Assembly (NCBI GenBank): GCA_029255685.2
Contig: CM055313.2
Span: 73,262,641 to 73,326,640, forward strand
Direction of reading: 5' to 3'
DNA from: Silene conica
Lineage: Eukaryota; Streptophyta; Magnoliopsida; Caryophyllales; Caryophyllaceae
Length of the DNA stretch: 64,000 nt
A program made the translations under genes and the position numbers. Positions 1 through 11,283 of this stretch are shown here, one piece after another (position 1 is the first letter of the stretch; each line of letters starts with the position of its first letter). The notes below the pieces were generated by a model. That model worked only from the letters and a program-made list of their open reading frames with translations, was not told the DNA's origin and did not search any database.

Positions 1-51
1 GTTTGTTTGAATTTATTTAGCATTCTTAACACCCACCAATAATTATGTTCA

Positions 52-270
52 GTTAGTCTTGCTTGTGACGGATCTTGTATATAACAGTTAGTCTTGCTTG
101 TGACGGATCGGATGGAGAGACGGATACTAACACTCACAAAATGAATAGGGGGAGAAGGTGGGGCACCCCCATGTACTTTCCTCTCTCCTCCAAATGGGTA
201 TTTTGTGAGACAAAATAATATCCGTCTTCTCCTTGTGACGGATACTTCCGTCTACCATGAGAATTTGCGT
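52..270. repeat. MITE-like repeat of the GACGGATA family
   Basis: The core TTGTGACGGAT occurs three times here, the first two inside a direct duplication (about 50-75 and 82-108), and inverted forms (ATCCGTCTTC) appear near 221-232. The tail (GACGGATA, CCGTCT, CATGAGAATTTG) matches the tail of a related repeat near 60530-60585, and a third relative lies at 44510-44702. No coding capacity is visible. The exact ends and target duplication could not be fixed. Confidence 0.5.
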
Positions 271-744
271 ATAAAGTTTACTAGCCGTATTAGTAACATA
301 TTTTAATTTTTTATTACTAGTTATTTTAAGTAAAAACCAAAAAAAGTTGTCTTTTCGAACATCAAAGAGACTCTAGAATCTCTAGTGTTATACTATGAAT
401 CAACTTTCGAAATAAATTAACATGCGTTAATTAACTAGCTAGCTTATTTACAACCAGAGTTCAAATCCGTTATTAGCATTAAAATATGGTAGTATCTATA
501 GAGTTATACACAAATTCAATGGACCATATAAAAGTGTAAATATAAGTATTTTGTATAGTGCATGATCAATTTAATTCGACTTCAATGTAACTATCTCGTC
601 AATTCGTACGTGGTTTTTTTATATGAAAACTTTGAACGTATGTACATAAATGAACGATTGAGACATAGAGAGTACGACTGCGACAATTATTGAATTAAGC
701 AAAAGAAAAATGTAAGGCTAAGTTGAAAGCGTACGTAATTTGTA
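271..744. other. AT-rich 5' flank of the DUF4378-like gene
   Basis: No open reading frame, repeat or RNA gene could be supported. The sequence directly before 750 (TTGTAATGCAG) could be read as a splice acceptor, so an unrecognised 5' exon may lie here or further upstream. Confidence 0.4.
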
Positions 745-2957
745 ATGCAGGAAAAGCAGAAAAGCTATGAAAAAGAGAAGACAGTAAAATGTCAACTAGA
801 AGAAGACGATGAAGAAGACAAGGAACAAAACAGTCCAGTATCCGTGCTCGATCCTCCATTCGAAGACGATTACGATGGCCATGATGAAGACTACTACGAT
901 CAACAATGTAGTTACGCTCTTGTCCAAAGTAAGTGCAAAATTTGTACATCTCCTCTTCCTCTATGCCTCTATTATTGCTTTCTTGCATTTTCTTGTTTTT
1001 TTGTATAATGAAAATGACAACTTAAACGCCGTTTTAGGCTTTTACTTTCTTATTTTCAACTTCCAAGCATCCAATTAAATGTCGATTCCAGTTTTCTTTA
1101 TTTTGTGGACATTTTTGTACGTACAAAACAGTCTCATATTTGAAACCGTTTACTTTTATAAAAAAATATTCATATAATGCTAATATTAATTAAGTATATT
1201 ATCTTTTTAAGTAAAGTGATCGCGATAATATAAAACCGTCTCACCTAATAATTACTAGACGATGCGTTTGTTTTATGGTAATTTGATGATCTTAGCTTTC
1301 AACCATAAAATCTATTTGTGGGATCCATTTTAGATCATTTGACCCACCCGCATGTGTGGTTATTTTTGTGACTTCAAATGTGCATGTGTGCTTTGACTAT
1401 TGACATTCTTATTCATTAACTTGGTTACACATATTTCACATTCGATATTTAGCTAATACTCTAATTTAATGGTCAAATATTTTTTGAAGCCGACTAGCTC
1501 AATACTTTATCATTTATTATTATTATTATTATTATAATACGTAACTTTTATTAGGATTAAAACAATTTTCGGTAATGTTATGTGTCCTATTTTAGGGCGT
1601 ACTATTATTATTTGTATTAGGAAATTAGATTTTTGGTAATATTATGTGTCCTATTTTAGGTAACTATCTTACACTATAAATAAGGTATTTATGTATTCTT
1701 ATTATTTACTTTGTAATTTTTAATTATCATATTTATATTCATCTACAACCAATTCAATATTACAATATTATTACCCCTCTCATATTTTTCGCGTGATCTA
1801 AGAATAAACAATAGACATGCACCAAAAAGAAGGTTGTAGCATACAAAAAATTGTTTGTAGTACCGTCCGACGATTTTGTAGGATAATTGCTGATTTATAT
1901 GAGGGTAAGTTTGTTAATAGGTTAACACACCAACTATGATAGTACAATAATTATAATAACTTAAGACCATCTCACATAGAGACAGGAGCGTTTCATGGTG
2001 TGAGACGTCTTACACTATAATTTGAGATGATTGCAACGTTAATTACTTAAGCACTACTGGGTAGTGGCCCTTGTTTATCGATTATGATATATATTTCTCC
2101 TACTGTTATTAGTTGTTGAATGCTCAACTACCAATTTGTTTTAGTGATTGAAAAGTCATATTGTTTGGATGGAGTAATTGATGATTTACTGTTTGCTGTC
2201 TGTAGATTACAATGAAATAATCAAAAAGGACTTGCTAAAAAGTGATTACTAATTTAATACAGTCTTGTATTCATTTTCATTCTGAATCACAATTACAATT
2301 ACTACTGGACGAGTAGACATGACAAACAGGTTATTTAGGTTGGATCGTTTCATATAATGTGCTTTTCAAGTCGGTTGTGGTCATGTTGGTTTGATATCGA
2401 GTGTAATTGGATGTTTGTAATACTAATCTTTAAAATCTTTTGCAGGAGCAAAGCAACGACTGTTACACAAGCTTCACAGGTTTGAGCATTTGGCAGAGTT
2501 GGACCCAATTGAGCTTGAGAAACGAATGAGTGAAGACGAAAAATCTAGCGATGAAGAACTTCAGTCGGAAGAAGCTCAGGAGATTGATGAATATGACTTT
2601 GAATCATTCACATTCGCTAAGGTCGAAAAATCCCCTGACTTCTACCAAGACATTGTTAAGAAACCAGGAATCAAGAGGCTCATCTCTGACTTGATCATGG
2701 AAGAAGAAAATGTCGAAAATGTTATGGAGAATGATCAAATGCTGATTAAAAGGGTATGCAACAGATTAGAGTCATGGAAAGAAGTGGAATGCAACACCAT
2801 TGACATGATGGTTGAAATGGATTTAAAGGCAGACATTGGTGACTGGAAGAAGCATCAAACTGAGATTTCCGAGACATCAATTGACATTGAAGGTGCTATT
2901 TTCGCGGTGTTGGTTAAGGAACTGGTGTCCGACCTTGCACACTCTGCTGACTGTTGA
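745..2957 (+). CDS. Small DUF4378-like protein, two exons (745-928, 2446-2957)
   Basis: Two exons join in frame to give about 231 residues. The donor is AAA|GTAAGT at 928/929 and the acceptor is TTTTGCAG|GAG at 2445/2446, leaving a 1517-bp intron. Exon 1 is acidic and contains SPVSVLDPPFEDD, a motif typical of plant DUF4378/TRM-type proteins. Exon 2 starts with a basic amphipathic stretch (KQRLLHKLHRFEHLAELDP), continues through an acidic linker and ends in a DUF4378-like tail with IDIEGAIFAVLVKELVSDL. The family is plant-specific, and its larger members associate with microtubules. This short member has no known role that I can assign. The ATG at 745 is the first one after an in-frame stop at 736, but the TTTGTAATGCAG context could instead be an acceptor for an unseen 5' exon. 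Exon structure is well supported and function is not. Confidence 0.72.
1530..1700. repeat. Direct duplication inside the intron
   Basis: The string TATGTGTCCTATTTTAGG appears twice about 75 bp apart, within a larger similar context (GGTAATGTTATGTG / GGTAATATTATGTG). A TATA-like CTATAAATAAGG follows at about 1673. It could be a remnant of an LTR in the intron, but no ends were found. Confidence 0.3.
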
Positions 2958-3049
2958 AGACACTAAATTTTGCCTACTACAGTATTTGTTTCATTCTTTT
3001 TCTGGAATTAGCTCGGATGGAGGACGGATTTATATCTAACACTAGAGAT

Positions 3050-4600
3050 CAACCTGATATTAATCGCGGTTTAGTGGTAGTTTCAGAGGATTAATGTGTT
3101 GTTATGGTGTAATTGACATGGGGTATGTATGTATATTCTTGGTAGATCAGATATCAGCTAGCATCATCTCGATGTTCGTTTTCTATGAATAATGTTCACA
3201 AATTTTGCATAAATATTAGGCCGTCTTTTCTTTTCATAACCACGTTATAGATGTCAACTAACTTAACTTAAATTAATCTCGTTTAGTGTCCCATGAACAT
3301 GAAAAATGTTGTTAGGACTCACTTACCGACACAGAAAACACTCCTCCGATCCATTCCAATCATTTGTTTTACGGTTTCTATTGAGAAGTTTAAATCCGGA
3401 ATCTTTCCTGTAGGATGAGTCCTTTGAGATTTGGTTGTCTAAAATCAGTTTGAAGATGATGTAACACAGTAGACAGATATAGCTTGGATTTCATGAATGC
3501 AGCAATGCAGTGGGTAAGATGGAGCAAATATTAGTGACCACTCAAGCCTCTTCATTAAATGCATCAAAGGAATTCTGGACAACAACACAGATCAGACATA
3601 GTGCTTAAAGTATAGCCAAGCTTATTAGCAACGGCGACACAATTCATTAGACCCCTTTATAAATTGACTCCAACTCAAGGAGATGTTTTCGTCTTACATA
3701 CTTTTGTCTCGCTTACCCGCTCTATAACCCAACGTATGTTGGTCTGCTTGTAGTTCTCACTGGCTTTGCAAACTTTTCATCACCCGGATGTCGAGGGAAG
3801 GGCAAATAAAACGCAAAATACCTTTGCCCCGTTAATCTCATGTTCTTTTCGATTGAATTGGATTGGATTGGATTGAATTGAATTGAATAGTGCTGAGATT
3901 AATTTAACTGAAATGAAATAAGTTGATCTTAACTAAACATAACTGAAGTAAAAATTAATTTGAATAGACCCTAGCTGAGCAGAAATGAACTGAATTAAAA
4001 TGAGTTAAAAATAAATCATAAAGAACACGGTCATCAACCATCATTGTAATAATGACACTATATTGGGAAGGTATTAGCTACGACTATGATGTTAAGACTA
4101 CGATCATGACTGGACAACCGATCTAAAAACTCCATTTGAGACAAATGTGTACCTAAATGGTTTAATTTATTGATAGTTGGCACATCATTTTCTTAAGTTA
4201 TCTTGTTATGATGCAAAAGAACAGGAAAAAAGTGAGAACTTATCTCAAGTACATTACAAGTGGGCGAAGGAAAGTGATTAGTCTTTAATAATTATGAGAA
4301 TTAGCCGTCAAATTCAAATGATTAGGATTAGTAACAATCATTGGTTTAAGTGCCAATTATGGAGATTAAATTAAAATATATTGTTGCCCATAAACATTAG
4401 AATGTTAATCAATGATGAGACAACCTAGCTTAACCTAATATACCACTATCACTAGTAAAAGTGACCAATTCGGATAAAATCATTCAACTACTCTAGTCTT
4501 GCTCATAAAGATGTTACAACTATTATCATTGGAGATTTGGAGGGAATATATCTTCTTTTTTTCAAAATATAATACTTCATCCACTTATTTATTGAGATAG
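3050..4600. other. Spacer without a recognisable gene
   Basis: AT-rich sequence 3' of the DUF4378-like gene. Between about 3848 and 4010 it holds a degenerate run of GGATT, GAATT and CTGAA words related to the pentanucleotide arrays further on. Nothing else was supported. Confidence 0.4.
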
Positions 4601-4675
4601 GTGATAACTGAGCTTGTGTCATATCTAAACGAAGGAGAAAAATGCCATGTTCTTTCTGACTTATTTTTAGTTCGT

Positions 4676-4857
4676 TTCAGTTCAGCTCAGCTTTATTCAG
4701 TTCAGTTTAGTTCAGTTCAGCTCAGTTCAGTTCAGCTCTATTCAGTTCAGTTCAGTTCAGTTCAGCTCAATTCAGTTCAGCTCAGCTTCATTCAGTTCAG
4801 TTCAGTTCAGCTCAGTTTCATTTAATTCATTTCAGTTCAGTTCAGCTCGACTTTATT
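4676..4857. repeat. TTCAG/CTCAG pentanucleotide array
   Basis: Near-perfect tandem TTCAG and CTCAG words with occasional TTTAG or CTTCA variants. The array reads in the same direction as the one at 5604-5782, and both flank a transposase remnant. Confidence 0.9.
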
Positions 4858-4867
4858 AAGTATATCC

Positions 4868-4869
4868 CA

Positions 4870-4918
<49 letters not shown>

Positions 4919-5005
4919 GTTTTTGTTATTAATATTATTATTATTATTATATTTATTAATTTATTATTCTATTTATTATTATTAATCAATAATTCTTATT
5001 ATGAT
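4868..5005. repeat. (ATT)n microsatellite
   Basis: A long run of ATT triplets, with interruptions after about 4918. It directly follows the pentanucleotide array and precedes the Harbinger remnant. Confidence 0.9.
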
Positions 5006-5029
5006 TATTATTGTTATCATCTTGATGTG

Positions 5030-5466
5030 CTTCATCTTCGAGGTCATTACGGACACCAATATCGCACCCTTTTTTTCAATTTCTTTTCGAATTTTGTCCA
5101 TGAATTTCTTCCATTCTTTATCATCCATGTTTGAACCCGTTCTTCCTTAAATACTTTGATGCTGTATAACTGGAATACCAGGTTTATGCATCTGAATGAA
5201 ATTATGAAGTGTAAAAGTAGATACGATAATTGACATTTGATATTTCGTTGTCATTTGTGGCATGTTTTTTAACACCTTCCACGTTCTCTTCAGCTGACCA
5301 AACGCCATTTCAACCGTCATCCTCAAAGATGAATGACGATAATTAAAATGTTCAAATATTCCGCTAGGAGGTGCATGCTTATATTCAGGCACATGGTTTC
5401 TCACGTTTGGATGTCTATTAGGAGACAAATACCCAAGTGTATTCGGGTATCCCGAATCCACCAAAT
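5030..5466 (-). pseudogene. PIF/Harbinger (HARBI1-like) transposase remnant
   Basis: A 105-codon minus-strand frame (5464-5147) covers the C-terminal part of a DDE_4-type transposase: DSGYPNTLGYLSPNR, then GIFEHFNYRHSSLR, EMAFGQLKRTWKVLKNMP and the LHNFI tail. These blocks are characteristic of plant HARBI1-like nucleases, where the final glutamate of the DDE triad lies in the EMAFGQLK block. Beyond 5147 an overlapping frame gives a charged tail (DDKEWKKFMDKIRKEI). The N-terminal two thirds, with the first catalytic residues, are missing, so it cannot be functional. It sits between two TTCAG arrays and an ATT microsatellite. No terminal inverted repeats were seen. Confidence 0.8.
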
Positions 5467-5603
5467 AATATTTACCTATAAATGTTTATATATAATTGTT
5501 ATTTAAAAAATCGCAAATTTGTATTAATCAAACATTTTTTTTATATTATTATTATTAGTTAGTATACTTTAATTAAACTTAAGTTATTTCTATTAATTTC
5601 AGC

Positions 5604-5782
5604 GTAATTCAGTTCAGCTCGATTAAATTCAGTTCAGTTCAGTTCAGCTCAGCTCGATTCAGTTCAGCTCAGGTCAGTTCAGTTCAGTTCAGTTCAGCTC
5701 AGCTCGATTCAGTTCAGCTCAGCTCAGTTCAGTTCAGTTCAGCTCAGCGTCATTCAGTTCAGCTCAGTTCAGTTCAGCTCTA
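5604..5782. repeat. Second TTCAG/CTCAG pentanucleotide array
   Basis: Tandem TTCAG, CTCAG and CTCGA words in the same orientation as the array at 4676-4857, about 750 bp away. The pair may be one array split by later sequence, or two seeds of the same repeat. Confidence 0.88.
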
Positions 5783-6852
5783 AAGAGCCAGAAAGAACAG
5801 AGCCAAAGTCCACAATATAAATCTAACACGTTCCACTCTAAAAACTATGAGTAATAATTGACCATAAAGAGAGTAGCCTCTTACCTTTTAATGTAGTCAT
5901 CCTTCATCTTTTTTATCGATTTGGGATAACCCTCACATACGTGTCTTTGAATTTCTTCATAAGATGGGTGGAACGAAGAAATAAATCAGATAAGTTTCAG
6001 ATCAGGTTAAATTGGTTCTGTTTTAATTGGGGTGCCCACGATTTCAGTTTCAATTTCAAATTTCGGATTCACTTCGATCGGATCATATATATTCATTTCG
6101 GTTAATCCTTTTAATTGGTTTGGTTGTATTATTTTGAATCGGGTACCATATATACGACTATACGAGTACTAGAGTAACAAGACCATGCTAATAATAGGAT
6201 TTGGTGGAACCATAATTTTATAGTATGGTCAAAATATAATTCAAAGTTTTAAAAGAGAGAAACTATCAATTACGTATTATTATTATTATTATTATTTTAA
6301 AAAAGCTTAACATTTATTGACTCCAAAACAATTTACAAAAAAACGAATGGGAAAAATATTATATGAGCCCATCTCCTTGGGCAATAGAAAGTTAATGGGC
6401 AAGCTACGGATCACTTCAAAATTTTCATTGCTAAAATAAACGGATGAACGGTTAGCTCTCTCACTCCACCACCTAACATACGGCATTTGAAGCAGAAACA
6501 TTCATCAAAGCTCAAACTGATACAGTAGCTTCTTCATGTCTTGTACGCGTACAACCATGCAATATTTATTTACGTGATCTATTTGCATTTATGAAGTTGT
6601 ACGCTTGAATTTTAATAAACAAACATCACATAAATATTCAACGGGACCAACGTTCCTTTATTCATGACCACCTCATTTTATCATCTTTTTGGAGGCACGT
6701 GGTTAATTTAACATGCAACCATAAAGATCAAGGAAACGTAAAGAGTTAATCGTGACAAAGTAATTTGTATTTATCAAACTACTTTCTATTGATTGATAAA
6801 GGACCAAAAGTTCTATTTTCTATGAAAAATCAAGATTTTGACAATACAAAAT
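5783..6852. other. Spacer without a recognisable gene
   Basis: AT-rich sequence with a short ATT run near 6278-6298. A 64-codon minus-strand frame at 6307-6501 shows no recognisable motif and is not called. Confidence 0.4.
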
Positions 6853-7037
6853 TATTATAACAGATGCGTCCCGTTATTCAAAAAGTTATTTGATAAGGTG
6901 ATAAGAAGTAATATAAGAACAATAAATAATGAATTTAAATAAAGTTAACACGAAGATTTACGTGGTTTACCAGTAAAATAACTGGCTACGTCTACCTCGC
7001 GATGAGATCAAACTTCACTATAAAGGAGAAAATAGTA

Positions 7038-7126
7038 CTTCCTCCATTTTTATATAATGTACCCATTTTATTAAAATACTACACTCATATATTCAACAAA
7101 TGGGAACATTATATAAAAACGGAGGA
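7038..7126. mobile_element. Stowaway-like MITE (89 bp)
   Basis: The ends are CTTCCTCCATTTTTATATAATG-like and its inverted partner (CATTATATAAAAACGGAGGA), flanked by TA on both sides. The block is absent from the homologous position of the right LTR (about 18658), which shows that it is an insertion. CTCCCTCCGTT-type ends with TA target duplications are typical of Stowaway (Tc1/mariner) MITEs. Confidence 0.75.
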
Positions 7127-7220
7127 TAGCACAAAAGTAGACCGGTACACACGCGCTCAATATGAGTCAAAAGTATACCATATTCTACCAACAAATATGA
7201 TTGTCTCAAAGGGAGAAAAG

Positions 7221-8313
7221 TGTAACACCTCTCTCTTGTAGATGCTGAGTTGTGAACCAACTCGGCCGAGTAAGTGCAGCTCGGCCGAGTAGGTGTTACT
7301 CGGCTGAGTGGGTCTTACTCGGCCGAGTGCGCCTTTCAGGAGTCAGGCCGCGGTTAATTATATAAATTAATTCGAAAACCTAAATCACTTTTTAACCTAA
7401 TCAAAAGCAGTAAACGGTTCCCTTTCACCTTTTCCTTCCTGATCAAATCTTTTAGGTCTTAACAAGAGTCTAGAAGCGTCGATCATTTAGTCTAGCCCGT
7501 GATTTCATCAAGTAAGTGTATCTTATGGTCCTCTTATCATAATTCATAGTGAGTAATACTTGTATGTATAATCTTTAGGAGGAGGATTCATAGCGGAGCG
7601 TTGATAGAACACTCGTGGAATCCTTAATTGCTGTGATTGTGTGAGATAGAGTTTTACTACTCAGTTCTGGTAGATTTTGATTGTGACGATACCATCGTAT
7701 TATCCGACATCACTGTATTACTGTAATTTTGATTGAGATTGGGAACATATGTATGAGACCGTTGCGGGAATAGGCTCTCACTCCTACGATCGCTCTTCGT
7801 GGGACCCGCCACGGAGAGAATGTGCACATTAAGGATCTAGGTACCCCTTGCCGCGAGCAAGTGAGGGATTGATGTGGGGCTTGAGGCCGCCACCTGTATT
7901 GTTGTGACAGATGTGACAGTGGATATTAGTTGTGGTGATTTATCAGATTGTGGCATTGTATTAGATTGTGTTGTTACCATCTTATTTATGAGTTCTAACA
8001 GTTGTGATTTTTACTGTGATGATCCATGTAATGGTGAGCAGAGTCTCAGGTACAACGATGTGGATGATTGTTGACTTGGGGAGGATGAGACATCACCTTC
8101 AGTTTTGTAGTGTCATAATAGCATAATTAGCTTCCGCGGACATTCTTTATTTTGGTTGTTTAATCAGACAGTTGTAAACTTTACATCATTCTTATTTATA
8201 ATAAAGGTTGCATGGTTAGTTTATCTAAATATTGTGCCTCAGGAAACTGAGATGGTAACGTCTTCATAGTCTGATGGTCCTACCTAAAGGTTTTGGATTA
8301 TGAGGGTGTCACA
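7221..8313 (+). mobile_element. Gypsy-type solo LTR (1093 bp)
   Basis: Starts TGTAACACC and ends GGGTGTCACA, with the 5-bp target duplication AAAAG at 7216-7220 and 8314-8318. The homologous LTR at about 18748 has an uninterrupted GGGACAAAAGAGAC, so this is a clean insertion. No internal region, primer site or coding frame accompanies it, which is the signature of LTR-LTR recombination. Near its 5' end it carries four GC palindromes at 19-bp spacing, listed separately. Confidence 0.85.
7261..7327. repeat. CTCGGCCGAG palindromes phased at 19 bp
   Basis: CTCGGCCGAG starts at 7261, 7280 and 7318, and the one-base variant CTCGGCTGAG starts at 7299, so all four are exactly 19 bp apart. The 9-bp spacers differ from each other. 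Confidence 0.9.
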
Positions 8314-8559
8314 AAAAGAGACTACCCAAATATGACGAATGACAAACTATCTTGAGGCTAACCAAGATCTAAACAAACTCCTTCAATCTTCCAAGACAAA
8401 CGAACACCAATAATAGAGCCCGAGACAAACTGAGTTTTCTTCTTCAGAAGTAGCCTCACAAATTGACGCTTATTATTATGCTCTCAAATCGCTCTCATCT
8501 TTGTCTTAATTTAACCTAGAATAATACTTGAGTTTTTATATAATTATTTCACCCAAGAT

Positions 8560-8564
8560 AAAAT
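8560..8564. other. Left target-site duplication AAAAT of Copia-1
   Basis: AAAAT directly precedes the TGTTGG of the left LTR and is repeated at 17169-17173 after the right LTR. The uninterrupted homologue is GATAAAATGTCTAAAC near 18988. Confidence 0.9.
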
Positions 8565-9556
8565 TGTTGGGGCTGGTGTCCTTGACAATTAAGTACAATG
8601 ACTTATTAAATCTCTTTAAGGATCACAAGGGCATACTTCAGTATTATTATCAGTTGATCCACGTTTATCAATAACGGTTGGCTTGCTAGATAAGTTTGAC
8701 GTTATTGTCATACGGATGGCGGTGATCAACTGGTCCCTATACGTCACACCTATAGGACACGTTTGAGAGATGTGAAGGTATGAAAATACAGTCACATTTA
8801 TGCCGGGTACGACTAAACAGTTAGTCAGAGGTATTGACTATTAAATTAGTCAATAAGATGTTGCGATTATTATTTAATACGGATTAAATAATTTTAGCTA
8901 ATACGGATTACATGTTTAATTCGTAAAATTAAATATAAGCAATTATATTTAATTAAATATTGATTTCGCGTATTAATATAAACAGTTATATTAATTTGGG
9001 TAATTATACAATATCGCAATTTTATCAGACCATTATTAATACATCGACTGCATTAATATCTGATAACACGAGTGCGATTTATAAATAAAACCCGCAAATA
9101 ATATTTAGCAAATCGGGTCGAACCACGCAAAGGAATAAGGTAAGAGTGGAAAAAGCCCACCCTTACCATATACCGTTCGGCCGACTCATATACTACAAAA
9201 GGAGAGTCTTTCTTCTTTTGTCAGTTACTGGTAATTCACAATCTCAAGAATTAGAGTTTTGAGAACATTATTTTCCCAAAAAACTCAGATCTCACATCAA
9301 AAACCTCACAATAGCTCTCCCCATATTGCAATGCAATTGGAGAGTATTTCTAGCACACGCGGCATCATCTCATTCAAGTCTTGGGTGCAAGTTATAGGAG
9401 GGAATTTACTTTAATTCCTGTTCTTAGGCCTATTCAAGCAAGGACCCAAGGTTGTATTCTTTTCATGTTTTTATTTAACTTATGACAATAATCTCAACTG
9501 TAAAATTCGTTATAATCCTTCACGTTTTAGGGTGAATACATGCTTTATTCCCCACA
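8565..9556 (+). repeat. Copia-1 5' LTR (992 bp)
   Basis: Begins TGTTGGGGCTGG and ends TTATTCCCCACA. It is the same length as the 3' LTR and nearly identical to it. Confidence 0.93.
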
Positions 9557-9558
9557 AG

Positions 9559-9571
9559 TGGTATCAGAGCC
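9559..9571 (+). other. Copia-1 primer binding site
   Basis: TGGTATCAGAGCC lies two bases after the 5' LTR and matches the usual initiator-methionine tRNA 3' end complement used by plant Copia elements. Confidence 0.93.
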
Positions 9572-9650
9572 AAGGCCACGAAATTTTACTTTTGTGTTTT
9601 TCATAAGTTTTAATTTAAAATATTTGAAAATCGTTTCTGTCTGCCGTGTG

Positions 9651-9933
9651 GGTCGGTCGACCCATTATTGCGGTCGGTCGACCACCTCCCGCGTAGGGTT
9701 TCTGTTTTTCGGCAGTTTCTCTTTTGCGTTTTCAGAAACTCGGTTTCTTGTTTTGTGGTCGGTCGACCTAGTTAATAGGTCGGTCGACCATTCTGCTGTT
9801 ATAAAAAAAAAAAAAAAAAATTCGTCAGGAGGTCGGTCGACCTGTTTTATGGGTCGGTAGACCTCTCTGCTGATACAGGAAATTTTTTTTTTTGACAGTA
9901 GGTCGGTCGACCCCATGTTGAGGTCGGTCGACC
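9651..9933. repeat. Paired GGTCGGTCGACC motifs in the Copia-1 leader
   Basis: Eight copies of the 12-mer GGTCGGTCGACC (one with a single change) start at 9651, 9672, 9757, 9778, 9831, 9852, 9901 and 9922. They form four pairs, and the start-to-start distance within every pair is 21 bp, while pairs are 106, 74 and 70 bp apart. They lie in the untranslated leader between the primer site and gag. Confidence 0.92.
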
Positions 9934-11283
9934 ACTTCCCTGTAACAGTCGCGTTTTATTTTTCCGAAAATAACTTGTTTTTATTTTCCCTTGGCCAAAA
10001 GTAATATGCTGTATACGGAAATAGTATATTATTTTTGTGAAACGGTTCACTCTCGTTTGATACATATTATTTTAAAACGGTTTAAGATAATGGATTATAA
10101 ACTTGTTAAAATTAAAGTGGTTAAAACGGTATAATCACATAATTTTAATCCCGTAAAGGTGGTTTGGTAAAATTTGTTAATCATAATAACAGTATTATGT
10201 CATGTATGAATTTTATTTTTAGTTGATGCATTTTATTTATCGTCTTGTTGAATGCCTATTGAATGCTTTCTATAACGTATTTAATTTTGCAAACGGTTGT
10301 AACTTAGTGTGGCCTTAGAAGATTGTGTCACCGTAATGATGGGACACAGTCTTGTTTGTAATTTTGAGATCTTGAATCTCCGTTTTGGGTTTTTGCCATG
10401 TAATTACTTTTGTATTTAAATTAGAATGTAAATAGGGTTATATTTGTAATTTAAATTAGTAATTTTGTGAAGACCAAAGACGGAGACCGGATGCTCACTC
10501 CCGCTGCAAAGACCAAGATGGAACATCAAGACAAGCTTCTAGGGTCCAACGGTGGATTCCAAGTTGTTTTATGTTTATTTTGGTAGGATAGGCCACACTA
10601 GGACTTTTATTTACGTTTATTGCATTCATTTTTATGCATTCATCGATAATAGCTTGCATCATATTCCGCCTAAAACCAAACCACCTATAACATGCCTGAA
10701 AACTGACTCATGTAGAGGTTACGCGTTAGTTTTCCGTGACAATACAGATGTCACATGTCAATTGCAAAGCCAACACTTTATTTCATTCATTCACGCATAT
10801 GCTAGATATTAGTTCACTTAAAATGGATAAATAAGAGTTGATGGGGTCTTCCTCGTATAACCAAAAATTGAGAATAGTCTTTATAAATCAGACTCCCATG
10901 AATCCATTCTTCGTCGGTAGGCATAATATGACCCCTTCTACGTCGGGTAAGTGGGAACAGATGATTTATTTTATCTCAACATCATGGTCACTCGATACTA
11001 TCTAGCGATTGAGATGGACTAATAGATAGGATTTACGGAAATCTATCGACCAAGAGTTCCAACGGTGGAATTAGCCAAACTGTGGGCTTATCAATATACG
11101 GAAATTGAGTCTTGGGATCGTTTATATAATTCTTGAGGGAGATCAATTATATAAATGCATGAGTCTACGAGTTTAAATGCAATTTAATATAGACTTAAAT
11201 CACAACAATGAGTTGCTTATAGGGTTTTGTTTTTATCTTCTTTTTCAGTGTAGAACACGTTCAATTAAACTGCTGTATAACTA

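Noticed and set aside
9540..9860. 106-codon frame after the Copia-1 5' LTR
   Set aside because: It runs through the primer site, the palindromes and a poly(A) run. The real gag starts at 11284.
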